NCBI GenBank assembly: GCA_029204225.1
Contig: CM055113.1
Location: 8,630,364 to 8,694,363 of the forward strand
From: Diphasiastrum complanatum
Taxonomy: Eukaryota > Streptophyta > Lycopodiopsida > Lycopodiales > Lycopodiaceae
Direction: 5' to 3'
Length of the DNA: 64,000 nucleotides
Within the stretch, counting starts at the first letter, position 1. Each line of letters opens with the position of its first letter. The notes under the pieces are model-generated. The model made no database searches. It had not been told where the DNA came from and saw only the letters and a list, made by a program, of their open reading frames with translations. Positions 1 to 11,353 of the stretch are shown here, piece by piece. A program made the translations under genes and the position numbers.

Positions 1-444
1 TCATTCTTTATTCCATGTGTTTCATCCAAGGACATGATTCAATAATTCACTTTAATTACATTACTATTAAAGTAAGCATTTTAATATAATCTTAAATAGA
101 TATTAATACAACAAGCCCCAAAGGGATATTTTAAGTCTTGTGTGATGTTTAGCATCTTCTTAGTTCCACAAAATTTTGCTCTTGTCTATTCATACTTTTC
201 CTAACAAACAAATGCATGAATTGCCAACCAAATGTTTTATGTTTGTCAAATAGGACTATCTTATATTATTAAATATGTAAAAACAACAAATTTCTATTCT
301 TTATTACATTTTTGGGCTTATCATAAAATTGTAGTATAATTCAAAGATGACCTTGGAACACAAGAAGAATATCATCATGCTTGAAATGTAATACAAAGTT
401 TAGCTTCTACATTACAAAAGAACATGAAGTTAAATTTCCTTTGA
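1..444. other. AT-rich noncoding stretch
   Basis: No open frame with a recognisable protein motif, no RNA gene and no clear repeat boundary is visible on either strand. The LINE remnant that follows could be 5' truncated into this sequence, but no join can be seen. Confidence 0.4.
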
Positions 445-555
445 TTGCAAATCCATTGTAGTTTTTTTTATTATTCAATAAAAGGAAACCTTGCTATCAC
501 CATTATTTTCCATATCCATAGGCTTAACTCTGTTCATTCCTTTCATCTCTTTATA

Positions 556-1180
556 TTTCGTGACATTCCTCTTGGTCCTCAACTCTTCGCTGATGACCTT
601 GCATGCATTATTGAGCTCCATCATCAATCTGCATCTCTTCTCCTTCTTGAATTATCTCGGTTATTGTTCTCTCTCATGAGTCTCCACCTGATTGGTGTCA
701 TCTTCTTGGTTTCAACGTCCTTCCTCATGGCACCATTTTTCGTTACCTGGGTTTCCCACCTAGTGCTTATCTTTCTAACAAGGACCGCTTTAATTGGATT
801 ATGGAGAGAATTAGCTCCAAAATTTTGAATTGGAGCTCGTTGGACCTCTCCTTTTCTGCTAGGCTCACCGTTCTCAAACATATTATCTCCTCCTACTTCA
901 CTCACTTTCTTTTCCATGGTTCTCTCCCCCTTCATACTCGCTATCCATTGCTAAGATTTTCAAAAAATTTCTTTGGAACAATGGTCCTAGCCTCCTGAAT
1001 TGGGATATTTGCACTACTTCTAAGAAAGTAGGCGGTTTTGGACTCCTTGACCCCTCTATTACCTTTCTCTCTCTCCTCTTCAGACAAATTCACTACAACT
1101 TTGTCTGCCCCCAGCTTTGGGCCCTTATGATGACAACTATTCTCCCTTCTCTTCCTACGACGGAAGATATTTCTTCTCAT
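556..1180 (+). pseudogene. LINE reverse transcriptase, C-terminal part (broken)
   Basis: The frame shows L-F-A-D-D near 585, the catalytic aspartate pair of LINE reverse transcriptase. It is followed after a frame change near 800 by a segment with W-S-S-L-D-L-S-F-S-A-R-L-T-V-L-K, matching the conserved 'W..k.LS..GR..Lik.Vl' block that follows the RT domain in plant LINEs. At least two frameshifts and an in-frame stop near 996 break the reading frame. The upstream catalytic blocks (with the first aspartate) are absent. Confidence 0.7.
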
Positions 1181-1256
1181 TCTTACTTACTCGATTTTAC
1201 TCGCTCCCATTGCCCTCTTTCCACATCCTTTCCTCCTTTGTTTAAATCCATCTCCA

Positions 1257-2073
1257 ATGTCCTACTTTCTATGCGTGAGCTCACTTTCTAGTCAAGGGGT
1301 AACTGCATCTCCCCCCTTGGAGTCTCTTTGGTTCTCTAAAGCCATTACCTTAAACTCTAAACTGCTGGCCATGATTGAAGGAAGGCTCTGCCATAGTCTT
1401 AGCCGTAAAGGTCTTGTCACTTGGTCTAACATTATGGATTCCATTTACTCTCTTAGCCTCTCCCGTCTAAAATATGATCTTGGCCTCTCCACTAGAGAAT
1501 CTAACTTCCTCTCTTTCGCTTTCGCCTTCGGAGACCCTCTATCTACCTCTCTTCCTTCTGAGTGTGACCAAAAGTGGCTCTTCAAGGCTTTTGACAAATC
1601 GGACAAAATTTCTTACTCATCAGTCTTTTCTGCTACCAAAGAGCCAAACTTCTCCTTCTCCTGATTCAATTCCAAATGGAACCTTTCTGATTCTCACTAA
1701 CAAGATCAAGAATGGCAAATTTAGAATTTTCTCTCTTAGTATCATCCAACATTCTCTTTCTGTGCGTGCTTGTGCATCACATGTCTATACTAAATGCAAA
1801 ACATTTGATGAAGATGTGGTCCATCTGTTTTTTCATTGTTATGCTCCTCTTTGGAAATCAATGTCTGACCTCTTTATTTCACGCTTCCATGTCAGATTCA
1901 AGAGATTCAACCACCCCGATTTACTATTGAACGATATCACCTTTGAGGATTTAGAGGTTAATGTTTTTTGGCAACACATTAGAGTAATCACTCTGTGGAA
2001 CATTTGGCTAGATAGGAACAACAAGGAATTTGGGAGTAGTGACTTTTGTATCTCCCCCTTGCTTCTTTTTTAA
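1257..2073 (+). pseudogene. LINE C-terminal region with zf-RVT-like motif (broken)
   Basis: Two overlapping frames continue the LINE protein. The second carries C-A-S-H-V-Y-T-K-C, then H-L-F-F-H-C followed by W, the spacing of the zf-RVT zinc-binding region at the C terminus of plant LINE ORF2 proteins. The frame changes around 1660 and ends at a stop at 2071-2073. Downstream T-rich sequence probably marks the element end. The family assignment rests on these motifs and on the order relative to the RT block. Confidence 0.6.
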
Positions 2074-2175
2074 GAAGTTGAAAAGTTTTCGCTTCTCTAA
2101 GTTTATTCACAACTTGTACTCTGCTTATATTTCTAATCTATGGTTAGTTTTTTGAGAGAATTTTTTTTTTATTAA

Positions 2176-2415
2176 ATCCATTTATTTTAATTGTTTCTTT
2201 TAGATGAGGACTACAATGCACTATAGTTTTTTAATGTTGAAAAACAATCAAAGTATTATAATTAGTCATCAAAAAGAAAAAATGACTAAGAATCTTTTAA
2301 AATCAAACTCACATCAAAATTAAAAGTTGAAAAACAAAATCGATTTTAGAAATTTCATTGAAATATGAACAATGGCAATTTTCATGTTGATGCATTACTA
2401 TTTCTTATGAACCTT
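2176..2415. other. short noncoding spacer
   Basis: AT-rich sequence between the LINE tail and the first recognisable residues of copia element A. Nothing recognised. Confidence 0.35.
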
Positions 2416-2419
2416 TATG

Positions 2420-3560
2420 TATAACCAAGAATCTCATTAGTGTAGGACAATTGTTTGATAATGGATTGGATGTCAAGTTTCAAGTTGACAAGTGTATAAT
2501 CTCAAGAGAAAATGAAGTTATTGCTAGAGGATCTAGAATTGGTAAGTTGTACAAACCAGATTCTAGGGAGATTGCTAACATTTCAGATATTGCTTATGAG
2601 ACCAAGGTTCTTCAGGAGGATCTGTGACATAAAAGATTGGGTCATCCCAATTTCAAAGCCATGCAATCTATGGTCAAGGAAGGAAAGCTGTTGGACTACC
2701 AAAGACACTGTCAAAGGAGCTTCTACTTTGTGAAGCTTGTGTTTTGGCAAAATCACACATAAGGCCTTTTCCTAGATCAAGCATCAAAACAAAGCAACCA
2801 TTTGAACTAGTGCACTCTGATGTTCATTTCTCATCAACTAAGAGCAAAGGAGGAGCAAATTGCTTTGTTTCCTTTGTAGATGATTATACAAGATATTCTT
2901 GGATCTATATGTTGTCTTCTAAGGCCATGGTCTATGATGTTTTTCTTACTTTCAAAGCTTATGTAGAAAAGCAGTTTTCTTTCAAGTTGAAAGCTTTGAG
3001 AAGTGACAGTGGAGAAGAATACACTTCTAATAAGTTTAAAGAGTTTTGTGAGAGAGAGGGCATTCAAGGAGAGTTTTCTTGTTCATATACTCCTTAGCAA
3101 AATGGAGTTGCTGAGAGAAAAAAATAGAACTTTGTGTGAATGTGCAAAAGCCATTAGGCTAGAAGCTTCTCTGCCTAAAGAATTTTGGGGAGAGGCAATT
3201 GCATGTGCAAACTATCTTTGTAATAGGCTTCCTAATCTTGCAATAAGAGGAAAAACACCATTTGAGATGTTGTATAAGAAAAAGCCTAAGGTAGATCATC
3301 TTAGGATTTTTGGTTGTGTATGCTTTGTGCATGTGCCTCTAGAAACTAGGAAGAAGGAAGATCCTAGTGCAGTTAAAGGAATCTTCCATGAAGATCAGAA
3401 GATTAACTTGGATGATGCACAGATCAAGGAGTTTCATGCAAGATCAATCATCAATCTTGATGCTCCTCAAGAGGTGGTGAGGCCGAGGCTTGAGGAGGAG
3501 CAAATTCAAGCTACCACACCAACAAGATCTACACGAGCAAGATCTGAGGAGGCTCACATA
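2420..3560 (+). pseudogene. copia gag-pre-integrase and integrase (broken)
   Basis: The pre-integrase block (K-R-L-G-H-P-N near 2634) leads into the rve integrase core. All three catalytic acidic positions are visible: D in L-V-H-S-D-V (2820), D in L-R-S-D-S-G (3004) and E in G-V-A-E-R-K-N-R-T (3112). A TAG sits inside the normally invariant block just before that E (3097), and the frame changes there. The integrase C-terminal part is cut short: after the G-C-V-C-F-V-H block the sequence jumps into an acidic linker, so the 'F.GY...kgYr' block is deleted. Confidence 0.8.
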
Positions 3561-4303
3561 TGATGAAGAAGGAAGGCTGGAAGGTGAAACTTCCTATCAT
3601 GCCCTCTTCATATCAGATGAAAAGCCTAAAGATGTCCAAGAAGCTCCTCAATCCAAGATGTGGGTTGAAGCAATGAGCCAAAAGTTTGAAGCCTTGATGT
3701 CAAGTAACACATGGGAGCTTGTGGAGCCACCAAACAACATGCATGTGATTGGATGTAAGTGGGTTTTCAGAATCAAGTATAATCATGATGGACCTACCAA
3801 TAAGTATAAAGCAAGACTTTTTGCCAAAAGCTACTCACAAATCAAAGGTCTTGACTATGAAGACATCTTTGCACCAGTTGCAAAGATGGTAACAATCCGA
3901 ATACTTATATCTCTTGCATGTTTTCACAATTGGAGTATATTCCAGCTTGATGTTTCTAATGCATTTCTCAATGGTTATCTTGAGGAGATTTACATGGAGC
4001 AACCTCCTAGTTTTGTGAAAGAAGGTGATGAGTCAAAAGTTTGTCTTTTGTTCAAAAGTCTCTATGGACTGAAACAAGCACCAATTGTATGCAAGGATCA
4101 ACTCCTATCTCATATCACTCGGATTTTGTCTAAATGAATATGACCCTTCTCTGTATTATAAGTTTGTAGATAACTTTGTAATTATTCTTCTCATCTATGT
4201 AGATGATATCATTCTTTGTGGAAATAATGAGAAGCTAGTTGAAGAAACTAAGCATGCACTTGTTAGTGAGTTTAAGATGCAGGAACTATATTCTAGGCCT
4301 TGA
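3560..4303 (+). pseudogene. copia reverse transcriptase (broken)
   Basis: Begins with the copia RT signature (W-V-E-A-M, then N-T-W-E-L-V), continues through C-K-W-V-F-R-I-K-Y and F-A-P-V-A-K-M, then Q-L-D-V-S-N-A-F-L-N-G with the first catalytic aspartate. After a frameshift near 4090 comes the Y-V-D-D active site (about 4195-4206). A further frame break follows near 4290, where the L-G-(E/D)-I-H-Y block has been lost. Confidence 0.85.
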
Positions 4304-4347
4304 AATAGATTTTTGGAAAGGTCAAGCATTTATAAACCAAAGTAGAT

Positions 4348-5110
4348 ATGCACTCCATGCTCAAGAAATTCCAAATGGAAAATTGTAAAGGCATAGATAC
4401 ACCTATGGAGCACACTGTAAAAGTTCCTATGAAAGATGACGAAAAATCCTTTGTGGACATCACTCTTTATAGGAGTCTTATTGGCTCACTTATATGGTTA
4501 ACAATGACTAGGCTTGATCTAAGCTTTTGTGTTCATAAGCTAAGTCAATACATGCAGGATCCAAAGTTATATCTCTGAAAGTTGGCTAAAAGAATCTTGA
4601 GGTATATATCTTCTACCTTAGATTATGGATTATTCTACAAGGGAGAAGATCTGACTTTGATTGCTTTTTCAGATTCAGATTTTGCAGAAGACAAGTTGGA
4701 TAGAAAATCCACAAGTGCTTACACTATTTTTCTTGGAGGGAACTTGGTTTCTTGGCTATCAAAGAAGCAGACAACTATTTTCTTATCATCCTATGAAGCT
4801 GAGTATAAATCTCTTACAACCACAACAGAGGTTTAATGGATCAAAAGGCTACTTTTGGAGCTAAAGTGTTATGTAGATGAAGATCTTCCAATTATCAAGA
4901 ATGATAACATTTCTGTTCAGGCTCTTGCAAATAATCTAGTGTTCCATGCTAGGAGCAAACACATCGAGGTAGCTCATCATTTTGTAAGAGAAAAATTCAT
5001 TGGGAGAGAGATCTCACTGGAGCATGTTGATTCTACAAATTGTGTTGCAGATCTTCTCACCAAGCCACTAGTCAAGAATGTCTTTATCAAGATGAGGTCT
5101 AACCTTGGCC
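4348..5110 (+). pseudogene. copia RT thumb and RNase H (broken)
   Basis: The T-R-L-D-L-S-F-C-V-H-K-L-S-Q-Y block is followed by RNase H: F-S-D-S-D-F (catalytic D), W-L-S-K-K-Q-T, S-S-Y-E-A-E-Y with the catalytic E, and finally A-R-S-K-H-I-E-V-A-H-H-F and D-L-L-T-K-P-L. In-frame stops at about 4576 and 4834 interrupt it. The polypurine tract begins about 40 nt after the last conserved residues, the normal copia layout. Confidence 0.85.
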
Positions 5111-5146
5111 TAATTTCAAAGTCTATGTTGATAGGAACATATATTT

Positions 5147-5156
5147 TAAGGAGGAG
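5147..5156 (+). promoter_or_regulatory. polypurine tract of element A
   Basis: A run of purines (AAGGAGGAG) lies immediately 5' of the TG that opens the LTR. Its position after RNase H and next to the LTR is diagnostic of the plus-strand priming site. Confidence 0.7.
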
Positions 5157-5799
5157 TGTGAAGATTATTAAAATATTATCTTCCTATCTCGAGTTTGGAG
5201 CCATGTCCATGGTTATTTCCATTGTAATTCATGTTGTACATAAAAGGTATGTGAATTGAGCACATAACCTTCTAGAATAGGCCGAGTTTGAGTTAGGTAG
5301 ATTCAATTTTGATGACATGCAGAAGTTTAAATAGCATGCAAAGTCATACTGTATGCATGCAGTACATGCAATATCCATGCATGCAGTTACACATGTGGAT
5401 CTCTGATAGGTGAGTTAGCTCAGTTAAGTGGACTTTCCATGCAACTCCATTGTAGGAATTCGAGTCTCTCTCATGTAGGGAAATCTTGGCATGTTTTGCA
5501 CATTGTGAATAATGAGATTTTGGTAATTTGGACTCATTCTCTCTCTACACGAGTTCTCTTTCATTGATTTTCTCTCTCTACCCGAGAGCAGCCTGTTTTT
5601 CCCATACTGAGCATTTAGAATTATTTCTGACATTCAATTCTCATAGTGAGAAGTTAGATTTCAATCAGATGTATGCCATTGTGCTCTTGTCATAGATTTT
5701 TCAAGTATATCGTTCTCTGATCAATCTTGTGCAATCACAATACCTCAGTAAGATCTTGTAGGGTGTGTGGTGAAGTTCACATGTGCTAAAAACTTCACA
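5157..5799 (+). repeat. 3' LTR of copia element A
   Basis: Begins TGTGAAG and ends CTTCACA, a perfect 7-bp terminal inverted repeat with TG...CA ends. The 643-bp unit directly follows the polypurine tract. The matching 5' LTR is not in the window. It contains CT-rich runs (TCTCTCTCTAC) like those in the LTR of element E, and a tRNA-like stretch. Confidence 0.75.
5411..5470 (+). other. tRNA-like stretch with A-box and B-box-like motifs
   Basis: TTAGCTCAGTTAAGTGG (about 5415-5431) resembles the D-arm/A-box of plant tRNAs. GAATTCGAGTC (5456-5466) resembles a B-box, about 35 nt downstream as in tRNAs and SINE heads. No full cloverleaf can be drawn (the acceptor and anticodon stems do not pair), so it is not a working tRNA gene. 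It may be a SINE head or a chance match inside the LTR. Confidence 0.3.
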
Positions 5800-5879
5800 A
5801 TTATTTTATAGGCGCTTGCTCAAATGAGCATGACACAAAAGGTGAAGTACTCTAGTGTATGTGCTCTTAGTGTTGATGC

Positions 5880-6260
5880 CAATTTTTATCAGTTTTGGAT
5901 AAGATGAAAGATTGTAATCTATGCCTAAATTTGGCCCATTTTTATGCCTATAAATTAGAATTCTTTCTTTACGTGAGATAATTTCATCGCAAGAGTTTAA
6001 ATTAACTCACTATAAAAAGCAATTTTTTTGCTTCCAATTATCAACTTGTTTGCTCTGAAGTACGATGATGACCTACTCCTATAAGCATGATTTTGTGACG
6101 AAGGTTAGTAATTCTACCTCCATTCATCGACAAGGAGTCCGATAGTTCGTCCTCACCATTGATGCTTGGAAGTGTTGGCCAGACCCAAAATGTCAGCCAA
6201 CTGAGTAAAAATACAAGGAAAAATACTAAGGCTTTAAAGAAGAAACACGATACTTCTTCA
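5880..6260 (-). repeat. putative 3' LTR of minus-strand copia element M1
   Basis: Reading the minus strand, a purine tract (AAGAGGGAGC, 6261-6270) is followed by TGAAGAAGTATCG. Element M2 has the same arrangement (purine tract then TGAAGAAAC). The left boundary could not be fixed. Confidence 0.45.
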
Positions 6261-7325
6261 GCTCCCTCTTAAAGCATGTATTTTCTTGATTCCCAAGCTG
6301 GCTCTTTGCCTTTCAAACATTGCCTTATCCAATGCCTTTGTAAAGACATCGGCTACCATTTGCCTTGTCGGTATGAAGACGGTCTTCAACTTGTCTTTCT
6401 CAACCAGATCCCTGATCAAGTGATATTTGACGGTGGAATGAAACACTGGGTCTCTTTTGTTAGATGAATAGCAGAGGTGTTGTCCATGTGTAGGATCAAT
6501 GGTTCATCAGTGTTCTGTCCTAGTCCACCTAGGAACTATCTGAGCCATGTCAGCTCATTGGCCATTGTGGCTGCAACAACATATTCTGACTCACAGGATG
6601 ATTGGGCAGCTATTGTCTGCCTTCTGCTGATCCAAATTATAGTAGCATCTGCTACTATGGTGCATCCTCCTGAGACACTTTTACTATCATCTTTCAGGGA
6701 CGCCCAACTTGCATCATTGTAGGATTCAGTCTTGAATCCTGCATCTCGACAATAGCATAGGTCGTAGTCCTTCGTGTTCTACAAGTATTGCAGGATCCTC
6801 TTGGCAATCTTTTAGTGTGTTGGACTTGGATTGATATTGAATTGGTTCAATCTGAATACTATGTAAGCAATGTCTGGCCAGGTATTGTATGCCAAGTACA
6901 TCAAAAAACCGATAAGCTTTTTGTAAGGCTTATGCTCCATTGCTTGTCATTTTGCTTTGTCTTTGGGACAGTCCTCATTTGTCATTACTGCACCAGTAAT
7001 CATTGGAGTATATACTCCCTTTCAGTCTATCATGTCAAAATCATCAATGACCCTTTGAATGTATTTTGACTGGTGTAGATACTATCTCCCAGCCTGAAGA
7101 TCTCCATCGATCTGTAAACCCATGCAGCATTTGGCTTCTCCTAGGTCCGATATTTCGAAGTGCCTCAAAATATCTGCCTTCACCTGCACAATCAGATTGT
7201 CGCTCCGTGACAGGATCAGAGTGTCATCTACATAGACACTAACTATGATGATCTCTCCATTTATGATACATAAACGTTGCAGTCAGCCATATATAAGACA
7301 AAAGGTGCAAGTAGAAAAGATGTAA
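6258..7325 (-). pseudogene. copia M1 reverse transcriptase C-terminus and RNase H (broken)
   Basis: The minus strand reads, from 7325 downwards: V-Y-V-D-D-T-L-I-L-S (RT active site near 7230), the L-G-E-A-K block, P-D-I-A-Y, RNase H (Y-N-D-A-S-W-A with catalytic D, S-S-C-E-S-E-Y with catalytic E), and finally T-R-Q-M-V-A-D-V-F-T-K-A-L-D. Several stops interrupt it. It continues the reverse transcriptase exactly where the inverted segment at 8372-9846 leaves off, so both are parts of one element. Confidence 0.75.
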
Positions 7326-8371
7326 GTATGAAGCTCACATTTTATTTTTTATCGAAAAAATCATGAACTAAAATGTTGCCACATCTTTTGAGAACAATAA
7401 TGGCTACCAATTTTAAAAAATGACTATCAAAAGTGGCATGTGACCAAATTTGAGAGTTCAAAACAATGTGTATGATATCAGTGAAGCTTCTAACCTAAAC
7501 ATAAGAAGATAAAAGCTGATCATATTCAAGTAACTAATATATAACGGCCAAATTAGAAAAGATTACAAGAAATGCATGCACCTCATAATGCCAATCCAAA
7601 ATTGTGGTGAGGAATGATAGCCGAAACGGATACGATGGCAAGAGAATCAGCATTATCATTTGAAAAACCAAGTTGACAACCAATATCCATGGTAGGGAAT
7701 TTTATGAAGCAAAGACAATAACTGACATTTCTTATTATATACCTACTACTACATCTCATAAGAGGCCATAATTGGCAAGATTCATAAGCATTAACTCCCT
7801 TGGACAAGATACTTAATTTCATGGCAACTCCATTGTTTCATCGAGTGGATTAGATTTTCTTTCTTGCTTGTGGATTAATGTAGATTCCAGTATTCAAGTC
7901 AACTATAAAGGCTAGAAATGTGGTGTAAATCTTGCAGATTCTTGACATTCTAGTTCTTGATGTTTTTGGGATGTCCGATAATCAAAAGACTGGTTGGTTT
8001 CTTGATTCTTGGACTTCTAAAATGCTGTAGATTAGCTTCTTTTTTCTTGTTTTGTTTTCTGTTAATGCTGTAGATTAATTGGAGTTTCAATAGTTGTTCC
8101 TTGGTTGTTTTTAGAGTAGGTAGCTATAGGAACCATTGAACGTTCATTTGGGATGCATGATGATCTGTAAATGAATGTTCATGGCTTGCATTTCTGATTG
8201 AGTGTGAGTGCTTTCAAGAGTGAACGACCCTGAGTTGTCCTCTGACAGGCATGACATTATACTACATCGATACCAGTCTCTTTCTGCCTGATTTGGGCCT
8301 TGAATAAGAACATTAACTTTCAAGAAAATGCCTAAACGTGCCGGCAAAAATAGTTCTAAAACGGAGGATCA
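7326..8371. other. about 1 kb of unassigned sequence inside copia M1
   Basis: This stretch sits between two parts of M1 and has no copia motif. On the minus strand, 7822-7583 encodes a weak frame with N-A-D-S-L-A, faintly like the end of an RVT_3-type RNase H. That is not enough for a call. It may be an insertion associated with the rearrangement of M1. Confidence 0.3.
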
Positions 8372-9846
8372 AGATACTACATCACCTTAATCGATGATTA
8401 TAGTAAGTTTGTCATTTTCTATTTCATCCAAAACAAGTCTGAAGCTCTTGATAAGTTTACAAAATACTGAGAAGTGGACCAAAAAGAAAGTCAAGCAGAT
8501 CATGACTGACAGAGGAAGAAAATACATCTCCAACCATTTTACCGACTTTTGTAAAAGTCGTGCTATCCTTCATAGGAAGACATCAGCCTATACACCACAA
8601 CATAACGGTGTAGTAGATAGAAAAAAGAGGACTCTCATGAAAGCTGCAAGATCAATGATGGCCTACTCCAAGGCATCAAGATCATTATGGGCTGAAGTAG
8701 TAGCTACAGCCGCCTACTTGCAAAATAGGACAGGCAAGTCAAGCATTGCTCACACTACTCCACACGAGGTATGGTGGAGAAGCAAGCCCAATCTAGCTCA
8801 TGTTCGGATCTTCAGATGTGTAGCGTACGCACACATACCAGACAAGAAGAGGAAGAAGTTGGATGAAAAAGTGGAGCAAGGATTCTTGGTTGGATATGAT
8901 ATACATTCTGCATATTACAGAGTATACATGCTTGAAACCAATGAAGTGAAGACTGTGAGATGTCAAATTTGATGAGACAAGAACAATGGCCGAGGAAGAT
9001 CCCATCAGCTACGAAGTTCAATACTATGACCTACCCACATCGTCAGAGGGAGTGGACCTTGAGCATCCAGATGAAGATACTCAAATTTCAACTGAACTAA
9101 ATGATAGTTCGAACGATGAGCAAACTGACATATCGAGAGTACCCAACACACCGGTGATACACCAAGGTCATGCTATCAGTAGATAGAACAAAGGCAAAGT
9201 AGTTGCTTGAGCCTGTATTATCTCCAAGGAGATCTATAAGACAAAGAAGAGCACCAGTCAGATACGTACATGACAGTTCATCTTCTGCTCGAAAAGAATT
9301 CTGTGGATTCAGCTGTCAACCACAAACTTATGAAGAAGCCATCAACTGTCTAGACAAGGACAAGTGGATCAAGGCCATGGAAGATGAAATGAGCTCCATG
9401 AATCAAAACAAGGTATGGACTCTCGAGCCACTACCATCCGACTGAAAGACTGTCAAGTGTAAATGGGTCTACAAGCACAAGTATGGACCAGACGGCAATG
9501 TACTAAGATACAAAGCCAGACTAATTGCAAAGGGCTTCTCACAAAGGTATGGGATTGATTATACAGAGACATTTTCTCCTGTTGTGAATCACACATCCCT
9601 ATGCATATTATTTGCATACGTAAATATCTATGATCTGAAGATTCACATCATAGACGAGAAGGTAGCCTTCTTGCATGGGGAGCTGAAAGAAGAGGTCTAC
9701 ATGGACCAGCCACCATGTCTTACCTATGAGTCACTTGTTGACTATGCCTACAGAATGCATAGAAGCATTATGGACTGAAATAGTCCGCCAAGCAGTGGTA
9801 CAAGAAGAAGGATCATGCATTTAGATCCTTGGGCTTCCAGCCTTTA
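8372..9846 (+). pseudogene. inverted segment of copia M1: integrase core to RT N-terminus
   Basis: On the plus strand: K-Y-Y-I-T-L-I-D-D-Y (8372), then an integrase core with T-D-R-G, T-P-Q-H-N-G-V-V-D-R-K-K-R-T (the catalytic E position reads D), and the R-I-F-R-C-V-A-Y-A-H block. After a linker comes the RT start (A-M-E-D-E-M, W-T-L-E, C-K-W-V-Y-K-H-K-Y, F-S-P-V-V) ending at R-S-L-G-F-Q-P. Frameshifts or stops occur near 8470, 8970, 9184, 9443 and 9776. Its start follows the residues at which the minus-strand fragment to its right stops, and its end precedes the minus-strand RT to its left. The best explanation is inversion of this block inside a minus-strand element. Confidence 0.75.
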
Positions 9847-11352
9847 GGGTCTGCAGATGTCTGAGTGTATTAGCTCCAGAAGTTCCGTTGCTTTGAAGGA
9901 ATCCTTTGTGAAAGATGTATGTGACATCTTTCCTTTGTCATAGGGTGTCAGGTTTGCATCCTTGATGCTCACTCTTGTATATGCATTTGTCTGGCTTGCT
10001 TTGTATAGCGCTAGTGGGTTCATGTGGCATAGTCTCCTATGCTGCAGAACATCTATATACTCACGGACTTGGTGATCTTGCTCTATCGGTAGGTGCACCT
10101 TCAAGTGATACAGGTTTTCTTTTTGTCTGCCTTGTGTGATGAGTGTACTGGAGCTAGTGTCACGATATTGCATGTCTGATCTATAAAAGTCACATGCATG
10201 CCTACATATGTTATTCTAGCAACTTATATCAAATCTTTCTGTAGTGTCGGCACATACAGGACATCGTCCAGTCTTCTGTCTCTGCCATTGGTGTTGAGCC
10301 AAAGTGCCCCAATGTTGCTTACTTCGTGTCGTAATCCATCTCCTAGAACGATATATCTGGAGGAGTTGGTTTGTTGAAAGTCGGCGATCATCTGCCTTAT
10401 CATCACAAAGTGCGACGTGGCTCCTAAGTCAAGAACTATGTCTTGAACATCAGATGTGGATGTTGCACATATATCAGTGCATAGGTAAGCAGTGGAATTT
10501 TTGCTGGCTTGATCTTCAGCCATCTTTGAGGATTCAAGCTCCTCCACGAATGATGTGACAATGTATACACTCAATCTTTGGATTTAGCCAGCATTTATCC
10601 ACTGTGTGGCCGTCACGTCTGCATCTGTCGCATGTCTTCTTGTCATTGACTTGTTGTCTCTTCCTTCTTTTTGATCTGCTTTATTGGGTTCCCTACTTTT
10701 GCTGGTTTTGATCTGTTCTCCTTGTCGACTCCCTCTTAGGTTGAGTCTTCTTCTTCAACTGGTCTCTGTTGTTATAGAGGGCTTGATTAGACTCATTCTT
10801 GTTGTCATAGTACTCTCTGACTTCAACTTCTTCTTTGATGTCAATGACTGCCTTGTCGAAGGTCATGGTAGGATCTTTTAGCCAACAATGTCCGGGTTGT
10901 CTAAAATGATCTCGGTAAGGAGCGTAGCAGGTAACTGAGCTACTTCTCTTGTGAGACTACGTGTTTTTCTCCAACGTTGTGTAGCGATAGAAATAGGTTC
11001 TTCATCTTCCTAATGAAGTTCATGAGATCTTTGCCATCCCATCTTTAATAGGTAAGCTGATCTTCTAGATGCATTATTTGATTTTGTAAATTGGTCTGAA
11101 ATCTGCTAATGAGTGTATTCCACATCTCTCTAGAGTTAGAGATTGATGCGAGGTCAAGGGTAATGTTGTCTTCGATGGAAGAGGAGGTGACAACTATTTT
11201 TTTTGCCATTCTTCTCTTTCCACTCCCGAAGATCTTTGCTTGTGTTGGCTGGCATCTATTCTGTGCCATCCACCCACGGCCATAACGCTTCTCCTCTTAG
11301 GATTAGCGATGTCTTCACTTTCCAAGCAAGAAAGTTTGATCCGTCTGCTTCA
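9847..11352 (-). pseudogene. copia M1 gag, zinc knuckle, protease and gag-pre-integrase (broken)
   Basis: Minus strand, from 11352 down: gag starting at S-N-F-L-A-W-K-V-K-T-S-L (about 20 N-terminal residues missing relative to M2); gag body with L-D-L-A-S-I-S; a CCHC knuckle C-D-R-C-R-R-D-G-H-T-V-D-K-C near 10591-10632; protease with V-L-D-L-G-A-T-S-H-F, where the catalytic triplet reads D-L-G instead of D-S-G; and pre-integrase H-R-R-L-C-H-M-N. It stops at H-S-D-I-C-R-P. It abuts the LTR of M2 at 11353, so its own 5' LTR has been lost. Confidence 0.75.
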
Positions 11353-11353
11353 A

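Larger units (their letters stand above)
480..2175 (+). mobile_element. LINE (non-LTR retrotransposon) 3' half, decayed
   Basis: The plus strand holds the 3' part of a plant LINE: the end of the reverse transcriptase domain, the connection region after it, and a C-terminal zf-RVT-like cysteine/histidine segment. It ends near 2175 in T-rich sequence and an ATTAAA run. Coding moves among all three frames and stops are frequent, so it is a fossil. The 5' half (endonuclease and early RT) is missing, as expected from 5' truncation during target-primed insertion. No target-site duplication could be seen. Confidence 0.75.
2420..5799 (+). mobile_element. Ty1/copia retrotransposon A, 5' truncated, with 3' LTR
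   Basis: In order on the plus strand: gag-pre-integrase, integrase core, reverse transcriptase, RNase H, polypurine tract and one LTR. Gag and protease are missing: the copy starts inside the block reading N-L-I-S-V-G-Q-L-F-D-N-G-L-D. The same lineage occurs at E and F near the right end of the window. For example, the RT start reads W-E-L-V-[ED]-P-P-x-N-M-H in A and E. Multiple stops and frame changes make it non-functional. Confidence 0.85.

Noticed and set aside
5411-5470. A functional tRNA gene
   Set aside because: Only A-box and B-box-like words fit; acceptor and anticodon stems do not pair.
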